A stretch of 64,000 bases of DNA from Firmicutes bacterium ADurb.Bin193 (GTDB lineage: Bacteria > Bacillota > Clostridia > Monoglobales > Firm-18). How positions within the stretch are numbered: the first letter of the stretch is position 1; every line of letters begins with the position of its first letter. This document shows, piece by piece, positions 38,104-46,308 of the stretch. The notes under the pieces are model-generated. The model ran no database searches, was not told the DNA's origin, and was given only the letters and a program-made list of their open reading frames with translations. The translations under genes were made by a program, and so were the position numbers. The DNA lies in NCBI GenBank assembly GCA_002070105.1, contig MWCQ01000003.1, positions 62,001 to 126,000 of the forward strand. The letters are read 5' to 3'.

Positions 38104-38567
38104 GTTGATTCTTACTTCAACCCGATCACAATTGTCATACTTTTTACTTTTTCTTCACAATAACTAAATACATTTGGTTATTGTTACTGTTTTCGCCAAG
38201 CTCTATTGTGCTTCCGGCCGTAAATGATTTTTTGTAAAGACTGAATGTAACCTCTTTATTAAGCGTCGCCAAAATATCCTCTCCGGTGTCGGTATAGCCG
38301 CTCATCCATTCAGGCTTGGACGGGTCCATATCGGTGTGCGCAATATATACATCGGCATCCGCAGTAATCTTAAAGGTTGCTACTGTGCCACCGGAGTTTT
38401 TGGAGTCATTTGCGGTCTTAATCCAATCCGCACCCTTTACAGTGTCGGGTACTGTGGTTAAAACAAAATCCCTGTCTCCGTAGAAAACATCACCTTCCTG
38501 AATGTTGCTCGCTACTGACCACATTGAACCAAAGCCGTCCAGTGCAACAAAGTCGGTTATAATCGAA
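38104..38567 (-). repeat. 464-base block nearly identical to 32865-33328
   Basis: Partner of the block in the 32905 gene, offset 5239 bases. Protein differences are Asn to Thr in DFVLNTVP and Met to Leu in FVAMDGF. Confidence 0.9.
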
Positions 38568-39103
38568 CCACTTGACGAATCGGGCGTTGTTGTCGGTGTG
38601 GGTGTGGGTGTAGGTGTAGGTGTAGGTGTAGGTGTGGGTGTCGGCGTAGGCGTAGGTGTCGGCTCAGGCTTTTTGGTCGTTATTACAACCGTGCTTGTTG
38701 CCTCTACCCACTGCACATCGGCGCCGAGCGACTCTGAAACAAACCTTAGCGGAACCATTGTCCTGTCCTGATACAGCATCGCGGGTGCGTCCAATACCTT
38801 TTGAGCACCGTTTACCGTTGCATTAACGCTTCCGATTTGAAGAACTATTGTTGTGCTGCCCTTAACAGCCGTTACAGTTTCGGTAGCTTCCTCCCACGAT
38901 ACGGTTGCGCCCATAATCTCGAAAATATAACGCATGGGTACCATAGTACGGTCATTTACAAGGATGGGTGCGGGGTCAAAGGTGTACGATGTGCCGTCAA
39001 TCACGACCTTAATCGGATCATCCGCAAAGATCGCACCGAAAGACAATAGCATTGTGAAAACAGTTGCAATGCATAGCATTTTGATAAAATTGTGTTTTTT
39101 CAT
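38144..39103 (-). CDS. Exported CAO-N-type domain protein with Pro-Thr linker and C-terminal module
   Basis: A 319-residue protein: signal peptide (1-27), CAO-N-type domain (about 30-145) with VNDRTMVPMRYIFEIMG, a Pro-Thr linker of about 30 residues coded by a hexamer tract, then the 140-residue module (EWMSGYTDTGEDI, MYLVIVKKK). The module looks like those at the C termini of some pectin-acting enzymes; that link is from memory and tentative. It is a reassortment of parts from the genes at 31855 and 32905. The start follows GGAGGG. Confidence 0.82.
   Translation of the reverse strand: MKKHNFIKMLCIATVFTMLLSFGAIFADDPIKVVIDGTSYTFDPAPILVNDRTMVPMRYIFEIMGATVSWEEATETVTAVKGSTTIVLQIGSVNATVNGAQKVLDAPAMLYQDRTMVPLRFVSESLGADVQWVEATSTVVITTKKPEPTPTPTPTPTPTPTPTPTPTPTPTTTPDSSSGSIITDFVALDGFGSMWSVASNIQEGDVFYGDRDFVLTTVPDTVKGADWIKTANDSKNSGGTVATFKITADADVYIAHTDMDPSKPEWMSGYTDTGEDILATLNKEVTFSLYKKSFTAGSTIELGENSNNNQMYLVIVKKK
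38595..38660. repeat. Hexanucleotide tract (GGTGTA-type), about 11 units
   Basis: Runs of GGTGTA, GGTGTG and GGCGTA code on the minus strand for the Pro-Thr linker. Length change by slippage would keep the frame. A shorter tract is at about 32319-32354. Confidence 0.9.
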
Positions 39104-39236
39104 GACTTTCCCTCCAAATTTAATAATATTATGATAAACAAAAGTTTGCCTTTTGTCTATACCTTAAAAATTGAATATTGCCGCCAAAAGTGCGCTGTGG
39201 TGCGATGAAAATAATTCAAGTATTGCTTTAAAACAT

Positions 39237-39981
39237 TTATCTGTGCCCTATTTCAGCCTCATAAATATTTATAAAGGTATTTTTGGTATTTCCCTTATTT
39301 ACAATCCTGATATAGCGGAGGCTTTGTTCGGGTATTGCATAATACTCCTTAGAATTGTTTTTTGCTGCCGTTCCGGTGCTCTCAAGGCTTGTCGCTATAG
39401 GTGTAAAGTCCGTCCCGTTTACCGGCACTTCAAGATCAAAGGTGTATTTTCTTGAATTGTTGCCGCTCCATGATATTGCTATACAGTCAACCTTCTTTTC
39501 ACTTCCGAGGTCATGGGTTATAGTCACACCAATTTCTTTATTTGCCCAGTTTGTTGCTAAATCCCCGTCAAACAAATTCTCGGCAGGAAGACCATTGTGG
39601 CCGGGGCTGCTTGTTTCAGCACTTACAATAGTGTATTTTTCCTTCAAAGTAGTATTAGCAGGAAGAATACTTACTCCGCTTGCAGGAGCGGGTGCGGGTT
39701 GTGCCCATATCCTGACCCATCAGAACTGTGCCGTCCGAGCCTACGGTTGCACCCTGTATGTACTGGTAGCCCTCGCCTCCGTAAATACCCTTGATGTAAA
39801 GGTCGGGATAATCAGCCTTATCGGCGCCCAACATAAAGTCCCTGCGCCCAAGCATAGGACGCCACTCTATTTTCTCGCCGGCCGCAAAAGTTGCCTGTTG
39901 TACGAACGGCAGTCCGCCCGTCAGCAGTACTGTCATAACCAATACTGCGCACAGCAATCTTAAATACCGTCTTCTTTTCAC
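39237..39981 (-). pseudogene. Collapsed BNR-propeller gene fused out of frame to a discoidin domain
   Basis: The 5' part (39981 to about 39712) encodes a signal peptide and the first 90 residues of a BNR protein very like the 32905 gene (EKIEWRPMLGR, KGIYGGEGYQYIQGA, GQDMG). At GQDMG the sequence jumps to a Pro-Ala linker and an F5/8 C domain like that of the 31855 gene (LKEKYTIVSAET, FINIYEAEIGHR), but in another frame, so the first frame stops at 39655. The downstream frame has no ATG or ribosome site; its nominal start is an internal TTG. An internal deletion plus frame change in an ancestral propeller-discoidin gene explains this. Confidence 0.85.
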
Positions 39982-40058
39982 ATTTTATCCTCCAATAATT
40001 ATACAAAACAAGAACAATATCGTCAATTTGTTGCGAAATTGTGTTCAATAAGCATTTA

Positions 40059-41564
40059 TTAAGCCGGTGATGTCCGCTCACAAAGCTCTCCGTCCTTTTC
40101 CATTTCAGCGGATATAAAACGCCGGAAAAGCAAAAACTTTACATCGGCATACTGCGGGTTATCCCATAGATTGCGAAGCTGGTCGGGGTCGTCATGGAGG
40201 TCATACAATTCCCCGTATTCCCTGTTGTGATAGACAACAAGCTTATACCTTTCCGTAATAAATGTCTTTTGCATGAACGAGCTTTGAGACGGTCTGAATT
40301 CGACCATTGCCCAATCCCTTTGACTGTTTTTTGCATCTATCCAGGCATTTTCCTGATTAACTCCCTGCAAGCCCACGGGAGGCTTTACGCCCGCAAAGCT
40401 TAAAAATGTTGCCCCCAAATCTACTATGCTTTGAAGAGCCGTGCTTCTTTGGTTGGGCGTTTTACAATCGGGATGTACGACAAGGAACGGGATTTTTTGA
40501 ACATCCTCATACGCAGGCAGACCCTTCCACCAAAGACCGTGGTTCCCCATATAATCCCCGTGGTCTGTCGTAAACACAATTATGGTATCCTCCATAAGCC
40601 CTTTTTCCTCAAGATAATCCACTATTCTTCCGATATGGTGGTCCATCTGGCTTACCATGCCATAGTATTTTGTCATTATATCACGCTTTTTCTCATCATC
40701 CATAAAAGGAAGCGGAGAAATACAGTGCCAGTCCTTCTCACCAAAGTCAAGGTCATCACAGGCATAGCCGGTATCGGGTTTTTTCTCGACAATGGTTGAA
40801 TAGAACGGAGGCTTACCCTCAAGCTCACCCTCACGAAGTCCGTAAACAGGCATATCCTCCTTATTATACATGCTTGCCCACGGTTCGGGTACGAAACAGG
40901 GGTTGTGCGGGTCTTCAAAACTTGACCAGATGAAGAACGGTTTATCCTTTTCCTGCGCCATTTCAACCGCCTTAATGGTTAAGTCCGCCGTCCACTTTGA
41001 ATTGGAATATTCCTGGGGCAGATCCCATGTTCCGAAATCCGTATATTTGTTGTTTCCGAAATATTTTGACACATCAAGCCCCTGTTCCTCAAGCCACAGA
41101 CCATAGTGCATTCCCGAAGCAAGGATCTCGCAGGAATGCCCTATGACAAGCTGGCAATACTCAAAGCCGAAATAGGGACCTGACCAGTTTCGGTAAAAAT
41201 CTCTGTCTAAAATGCTCGGCAATGATTCAAAGCCGCCTTCCGTAAGGCAAGGCTTAAAATGAGCCTTACCGATCAGACTTGTGAAATATCCGTTTTCGCC
41301 GAGAATCTTCGGAATCGTTGTGGGATAATCATCTTCAAGCCCTGTTCCGATTGTATAACAACCGTGCTTTGACGGATAATGCCCCGTCAGAATAGACACT
41401 CTTGTGGGCGTACAAACGGGGTTGCAGGTGTATGCCCTTTCAAATGCAATCCCCTTCTTTAAGAGCTTGTCAAGATTGGGCGTTTTTATTTTGTCGTTCA
41501 TATAGCCCACTGTATCCCAACGCTGTTGGTCACTTGTAATTAGAAGAATATTTCGCTTTTTCAA
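40059..41564 (-). CDS. Sulfatase of the alkaline phosphatase superfamily
   Basis: A 501-residue type I sulfatase. The formylglycine motif is C-T-P-T-R with Cys51 (NPVCTPTRVSILTG). Metal residues are suggested by ITSDQQRWD near the start and by FTTDHGDYMGNHG. It hydrolyses sulfate esters; a glycan substrate is likely from its neighbours. As a Cys-type enzyme in an anaerobe it should need a radical-SAM maturase (anSME), which is not in the window. There is no clear signal peptide. It lies between two exported BNR loci. Confidence 0.88.
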   Translation of the reverse strand: MKKRNILLITSDQQRWDTVGYMNDKIKTPNLDKLLKKGIAFERAYTCNPVCTPTRVSILTGHYPSKHGCYTIGTGLEDDYPTTIPKILGENGYFTSLIGKAHFKPCLTEGGFESLPSILDRDFYRNWSGPYFGFEYCQLVIGHSCEILASGMHYGLWLEEQGLDVSKYFGNNKYTDFGTWDLPQEYSNSKWTADLTIKAVEMAQEKDKPFFIWSSFEDPHNPCFVPEPWASMYNKEDMPVYGLREGELEGKPPFYSTIVEKKPDTGYACDDLDFGEKDWHCISPLPFMDDEKKRDIMTKYYGMVSQMDHHIGRIVDYLEEKGLMEDTIIVFTTDHGDYMGNHGLWWKGLPAYEDVQKIPFLVVHPDCKTPNQRSTALQSIVDLGATFLSFAGVKPPVGLQGVNQENAWIDAKNSQRDWAMVEFRPSQSSFMQKTFITERYKLVVYHNREYGELYDLHDDPDQLRNLWDNPQYADVKFLLFRRFISAEMEKDGELCERTSPA

Positions 41565-41606
41565 TTGATTGCCTCCTATGTATTTTGCTTAAATTTTAGT
41601 AAAAGG

Positions 41607-44600
41607 CTATAACCCCGTTACGCCTGAAGAAGAGAAAGTTATAACCTCTGCCGCGGGCTGAATCTCCGACAGACTGTCCCATACGAAAACCTTTACCCTA
41701 TAATCCGCAACGGACTGTCCCTGCGAAACCGTAACATTCGTGGTTAAGGAAAGCTCAAGCTGACCTTCCGAGGGAATATCTTCCTTGTCCGTAACCTTTA
41801 TTCCGACAAGCTTTCCCTTATAGTATACCGCAACCCCGACCCTTACGGGAGTGGGGAAGGTTTCATTTGTGTTTTTAACCGTTATGTCTGTCTTTATATT
41901 CCCGCTTTGTAAGCCTGTCTGCGTTATGTCTCGGTCTCCTCCCACTGCGTCCTTCAGCGTAAAGCGAACACTTTCAACGGACAGCTCAAGAGGCATAAAG
42001 CCTATCGAAACCTCGCATATATCGGTAAATTTGAATGAACTAACCCCTGTAGATGTGTTTCCTTTACAAATATATCTGATATAGCGGATGTTTTGGGTGC
42101 GGAATTTGAAAAATTCATAATTCCCTTTTGCAAGACCGGCGCTTAATAGGTTGCCCGTTATGTCGGTGAAATTGTTTCCGTCCTTTGAGCCCTGTAATTT
42201 GAATTTATATTTCCTGTCGCTTGCGGAACCGTACCACGATAGCGCAATATAATTTACATCCTTTACGCTTCCCAAGTCATACTGTATGTATGCTCCCAGG
42301 ACATTTGTATTGTAATATGTATTAAAGTCCCCGTCAATCATATTTGATGCAATGTTCTCTTCTTTATAGGGACCAACTTCGGTTATAATTCCTGTTATAT
42401 TGCTTGGGAGCGGTTCCTTCTCTTCCTCCTCAAGTATGCTTCCGTCATTCGGAATAGGCTTGGGCAGATTGAGCCACAGCGCCCGCTTGTACTGGCGCTT
42501 TGCGGGATCCTTATGCTCCCAGTCATCAGGCGCGGGATAAACAAAGTTTCCGCAGCCCGAGCCTAAAAGCAAATCGCCCGTAACCGGATGGACAAAAATC
42601 TTTGACGACATTGAAATTCTCGGCGCATTTGCGCTTATATCCTCCCATGTGCACGCCGTAAAGCTTTCGTTCAAACGCCCGCGCCACACGGTCGGCGCAC
42701 CCGCCACATCAACAAGCGCATATATAAGCCTCGGATCGCTGTAATCCACGCGTATGAATTCGACAACCCAGCCGGGGTTTTTACTGCCGTAAGAGCCGGA
42801 AAGATTAAGATTTTTACCGCTCCAGGTCCCGCCGCTTTCTTTAAGGAGGTATACATCGCCTTCCTCACTGACTGTGTAAAGGCGCTTATCGCTGTTGGGG
42901 CCTGTAAAAATCTTTCCGTTTGAACCGTTATCTAATATTCTCCATGTAGTAGTAAAAATTGTGCTCCAGCTACTGCCCTGGTTGGTAGATCTCATAATAT
43001 GATAGTTGGGCTTTGCTTCATTAACCGAATATATTGTGTCACCGTTTATATAAGACATAGCGGCAACTCTTCTGCTTCCGTTATTTATCGTCCAGGTAGT
43101 ACCCCCGTCGGTTGAAACATTCGGACCGGTATAGACAACATTGGGGTTTTGCCTGCTGAAAAAAACATGATCCCGGTTGACTCCGTTGCCGCCCACATTT
43201 GTAGCCTTCCCTATCCAGTCATTCCATGTGGTCTGACCCTTATCCTGAGTAAAGATAAAATGCGCAGCGCTGCCGCCGAGACTTAAAATTCGTCTGCCGG
43301 GAACTTTTGAGTTTGCGGGTGGCGGAACATTAGAAGGCCACGGGTCGGAAAGCCGGACAATATCACGCCCTGAACGGGCTTTTACTTTATCAGCGCCGAC
43401 CTGTTTTATCATTCTATCCCATTGTTGGCCTGTTCCCTTGCCTGTTATATTACTTAAGGTAAACCAGTCACCGCCTGTTGTGCTGCAGGTGGTTCCGCTG
43501 TCCTGTGTAGCCATGTCCATTATTCTCCAGTTTTCGTCGTCAAAGTGTACGCCGTTTATGGAGAATCCGAAATAATTCGTATTGCTGGGTACCCAGGTCC
43601 TACCTTCGGTGCCCTCACTTCGCCACCAGTAGTTCCTGCCGTGAACAAGACACACATCAGGCTCGGTAGGGTGGGGAAGAAATACGCACTGCATACTCCC
43701 TGTAATAGATTGCTGATTCCATACCTCAGGATTTGCCGCTTGTATGGTGGGAGTAATCCAGTTACCCGAAAAATTTCTGATCCTCGGAGAACCGGTGCTA
43801 TCATCGTTGTGGACATATATCATCCGCTTGCCCTGAGCATTTTTCGCCCCGACAGCTGCCTGACCGGGATTTATCGCATTCATTATGTTGTTCCAGCTTG
43901 TGCCCCCGTTTGTTGTCTCCCAGATGCCGCGCTGTGAGGTAGTGTTGCTGGTTACGCTTACAATCATGTGGTTCGGATCATCGGGGTCAATCCACAGCGA
44001 GCGGGGAGAACCCTGAATTTTCGATGCAAACAGCTCCGTCCAGTTTTTACCCCCGTCAGTAGTGCGCCAAAGCCCCGTTTTAGTACACATGTACAGAGTG
44101 TTAACCTGTGTGGGGTGCTGGTCCAAATCATACTTAGGTCCGTATGTACCGTTTGCAAGGTTTGTTACCTTTGTCCATGTCCTGCCTCCGTTCTTGGATT
44201 CCCAAAACGAGCCGGGCCCTCCGTCCTGGTCGGAGGTTGCAAAGCGCCAGATACGCTCATCACTTGAGCCGCCCGAAATCGGATAGCATGCAAAGGTATC
44301 CTTGTAAAACCTATAGCCGCTTGTATATGTAATGTCTGGAATCGCCTGAACAAGCGTCCAGCTCTGTCCCTTGTTATCCGAGCGATAAATGCCCTCAAGA
44401 TTCAAAAGCTGGGGCACCGCCTGTTTCAGATTGTTTGATGACATTGCGATAAACATCACATTTGAATCCGCAGGGTCTATTGCACAGGCATTTCCGCCGT
44501 ACAGAGGATTGCCGATGTTCGGAGGGGAATACCATGTTTTCCCGAAATCCGTACTTACCCGTGCGGAGCCCATATCCTGTCCCATTAGCACGGTCCCGTC

Positions 44601-44846
44601 CGGATGTATTGCAGCACCGTGTATATATTGATAGCCCTCTCCGCCGTATTTACCCTTTGTGTAATACTGCGGATAGTCAACCTTGTCCGCGCCAAATTCA
44701 GCCTGCTTACGATTAATAAGCGGACGCCACTCAATCTTCTCGCCCGCAGCGGAAGATTGCTGTACTTTAAATACTATTCCACCGTTTGTAACCGTCATAA
44801 AAACCAAAGCTGCACACAAAAGCCGAGAAAACAACCCCTTTTTCAT
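41607..44846 (-). CDS. Exported GH74-like BNR beta-propeller protein with discoidin domain
   Basis: A 1079-residue paralog of the 32905 protein. A signal peptide (MKKGLFS through SSAAG) leads to a propeller with about eight Asp-box turns (STDFGKTWY, SDNKGQSWT, TTDGGKNWT, STDGGTTWT). The C-terminal part differs: an F5/8 C domain (MIDGDFNTYYNT to TDICEVSIGF) and a final Ig-like domain of about 110 residues. There is no CAO-N-type domain. The ATG at 44846 follows AAGGAGAAG; an ATG at 44867 lacks a ribosome site. It is probably the promoter-proximal gene of the run down to 38144. Confidence 0.82.
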   Translation of the reverse strand: MKKGLFSRLLCAALVFMTVTNGGIVFKVQQSSAAGEKIEWRPLINRKQAEFGADKVDYPQYYTKGKYGGEGYQYIHGAAIHPDGTVLMGQDMGSARVSTDFGKTWYSPPNIGNPLYGGNACAIDPADSNVMFIAMSSNNLKQAVPQLLNLEGIYRSDNKGQSWTLVQAIPDITYTSGYRFYKDTFACYPISGGSSDERIWRFATSDQDGGPGSFWESKNGGRTWTKVTNLANGTYGPKYDLDQHPTQVNTLYMCTKTGLWRTTDGGKNWTELFASKIQGSPRSLWIDPDDPNHMIVSVTSNTTSQRGIWETTNGGTSWNNIMNAINPGQAAVGAKNAQGKRMIYVHNDDSTGSPRIRNFSGNWITPTIQAANPEVWNQQSITGSMQCVFLPHPTEPDVCLVHGRNYWWRSEGTEGRTWVPSNTNYFGFSINGVHFDDENWRIMDMATQDSGTTCSTTGGDWFTLSNITGKGTGQQWDRMIKQVGADKVKARSGRDIVRLSDPWPSNVPPPANSKVPGRRILSLGGSAAHFIFTQDKGQTTWNDWIGKATNVGGNGVNRDHVFFSRQNPNVVYTGPNVSTDGGTTWTINNGSRRVAAMSYINGDTIYSVNEAKPNYHIMRSTNQGSSWSTIFTTTWRILDNGSNGKIFTGPNSDKRLYTVSEEGDVYLLKESGGTWSGKNLNLSGSYGSKNPGWVVEFIRVDYSDPRLIYALVDVAGAPTVWRGRLNESFTACTWEDISANAPRISMSSKIFVHPVTGDLLLGSGCGNFVYPAPDDWEHKDPAKRQYKRALWLNLPKPIPNDGSILEEEEKEPLPSNITGIITEVGPYKEENIASNMIDGDFNTYYNTNVLGAYIQYDLGSVKDVNYIALSWYGSASDRKYKFKLQGSKDGNNFTDITGNLLSAGLAKGNYEFFKFRTQNIRYIRYICKGNTSTGVSSFKFTDICEVSIGFMPLELSVESVRFTLKDAVGGDRDITQTGLQSGNIKTDITVKNTNETFPTPVRVGVAVYYKGKLVGIKVTDKEDIPSEGQLELSLTTNVTVSQGQSVADYRVKVFVWDSLSEIQPAAEVITFSSSGVTGL

Positions 44847-45911
44847 AAATCTTCTCCTTAAAACCATTTACCGATCCACTGAAATACAGTTTTTTCAGTG
44901 AAGCTCGCCAAAACCTCCCTTTAACTGTAACATAACCGACTGTCTAAAAGAGTAGTGCAAAAAACACAAATCGTGTTACCTATACAATCCTATTTACAAC
45001 CGATTTTATGCATGCTTCCTGCGCAAAAACAACGCAGGCATTATCTGTTTCCTATTACAACCTCCATAAGGTTAAACCATATTTTAGCCGTTTCTATACT
45101 ATTCCCGTGACCGATAATCTTCAGATAACGGAGCAAAACCTAAAAACATGGATACCGTCAGAGAAAATCCTAATTGTCAGGATATTGTGCGTTTTAATGA
45201 GTTTCGCCTTTTCACTTTTCATTTTCCTCCAATAATATAGTAAGCCGTCGTATTGCAAGCCGGATGTATTTAAAGGCCTGAAAAACATTCATTTAAAGTC
45301 AACAACAGTAGCGGTATCATCTTTGTTATAGTATGATATCGCTTGTAAATCCGGTGGAGCATCTTTCCCATAATTTAATTTCAGTGAAACCGCCGTAAGA
45401 TTTTTAAGCAATAGCAAATAACAAGTAATATGTAAAAATAATAGCAGAAAAGGAATGATTATGAGTAATCTATAACATTATATTACTATCTATATTATGA
45501 TTACAGTTACCCTATTATTATTTTATAATATAAGAAGGGTTTTGTCAATAAAAAGCGGAAATAGGTTGCATTTCTCGCCTTTTGATTATAAGCACATTCA
45601 ATAATAAACAAGTCGTTTCATCCAAAGTCTTTATGTATAATGACAACAACAAAAAACACCGCATAACAGCTTATTAATAACACATAATTTTTATCTTGAA
45701 AAAGATTGATTGAAGAAAAACGGAGAACGAAAGAAGAAAAAATAAGCCACACCTTCACAACTTTTGCAGCTATTAAGAATTTCTTAAATTCATTAAAAAG
45801 CTTTTCGCTTGCGAAAAGCAACCATAATTCTTCTTTTTTCTTTTTTATTTCTTATTTCGAAAAGCCTTTTTAAAGAAAAAAGAAAAATGAAGAAATAAGA
45901 AATAAAAATAC
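44847..45911. other. Gene-free stretch with hairpins and A/T-rich inverted repeats
   Basis: No credible gene is seen in this 1.1 kb. It holds CACTGAAA/TTTCAGTG (about 44877-44900), CCTGCG/CGCAGG (45018-45038), GCTTTTCGC/GCGAAAAGC (45800-45819) and a perfect 17-base inverted repeat, 45842-45858 with 45892-45908. Frames at 45008-45235 and 45618-45821 lack ribosome sites and family features. Confidence 0.6.
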
Positions 45912-45953
45912 AAAACGAAAAGCCTCATGCTATTGCATAAGACTTTTCGTTTT
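45912..45953 (-). terminator. Intrinsic terminator of the tRNA-Pro gene
   Basis: AAAACGAAAAG (45912-45922) pairs with CTTTTCGTTTT (45943-45953). On the minus strand the stem is followed by GTATTTTTATTT. Confidence 0.75.
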
Positions 45954-46029
45954 GGTCGGGGTTACAGGATTTGAACCTGTGGCCCCTTGGTCCCAAACCA
46001 AGTGCGCTACCAAACTGCGCTAAACCCCG
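45953..46029 (-). tRNA. tRNA-Pro (anticodon UGG)
   Basis: On the minus strand: acceptor CGGGGTT/AACCCCG, D-arm GCGC/GCGC, anticodon arm CTTGG-TTTGGGA-CCAAG with anticodon TGG, T-arm ACAGG-TTCAAAT-CCTGT, discriminator A and an encoded CCA (45953-45955). Confidence 0.97.
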
Positions 46030-46053
46030 ACAAACAATTACAGAATGCTATTT

Positions 46054-46083
46054 ATTTTACACTACGAATATATCGTTCATCAA
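46054..46083 (-). promoter_or_regulatory. Possible promoter of tRNA-Pro
   Basis: TTGATG (46078-46083), 18 bases, TAAAAT (46054-46059) on the minus strand, 25 bases before the tRNA 5' end. Confidence 0.45.
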
Positions 46084-46203
46084 CTGCCGAAAAATTCGTT
46101 TATCGGCGCAAACCGCATACTTTTCTCGATGTTCCTTCGCTTTTCGCCGTTTTTCTTATTATGCGGAATATTGCCTTGCATTATCCGCCGAACAAGCCGA
46201 CTA

Positions 46204-46232
46204 TTGACATTTTGCCTAAAATTGACGATAAT
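46204..46232 (+). promoter_or_regulatory. Sigma-A promoter of glyS
   Basis: TTGACA (46204-46209), 17 bases, GATAAT (46227-46232). No T-box is recognised in the short leader. Confidence 0.6.
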
Positions 46233-46308
46233 ATAAAATAAAGCATTACAGAAGGCGAAATTCATTTGCGCCGGGGCTGAAAATCATAATAATGACGGGA
46301 GAAATATT

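Noticed and set aside
38595-38660. CRISPR array or other spaced repeat
   Set aside because: The hexamers are contiguous, without spacers, and code for Pro-Thr in frame.
39237-39647. Independent discoidin gene
   Set aside because: It has no ATG or ribosome site, and its linker is continuous with the broken BNR gene upstream.
32905-44846. Copper amine oxidase enzymes
   Set aside because: Only the N-terminal-type domain occurs; no catalytic domain with the topaquinone Tyr motif is present.
45618-45821. 67-codon hydrophobic frame in the gene-free region
   Set aside because: No ribosome site; it is AT-rich and its 5' part is a hairpin. A tiny membrane peptide cannot be fully excluded.
46030-46308. 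Overlapping short plus-strand frames between tRNA-Pro and glyS
   Set aside because: They cross the tRNA promoter and glyS promoter and have no ribosome sites.
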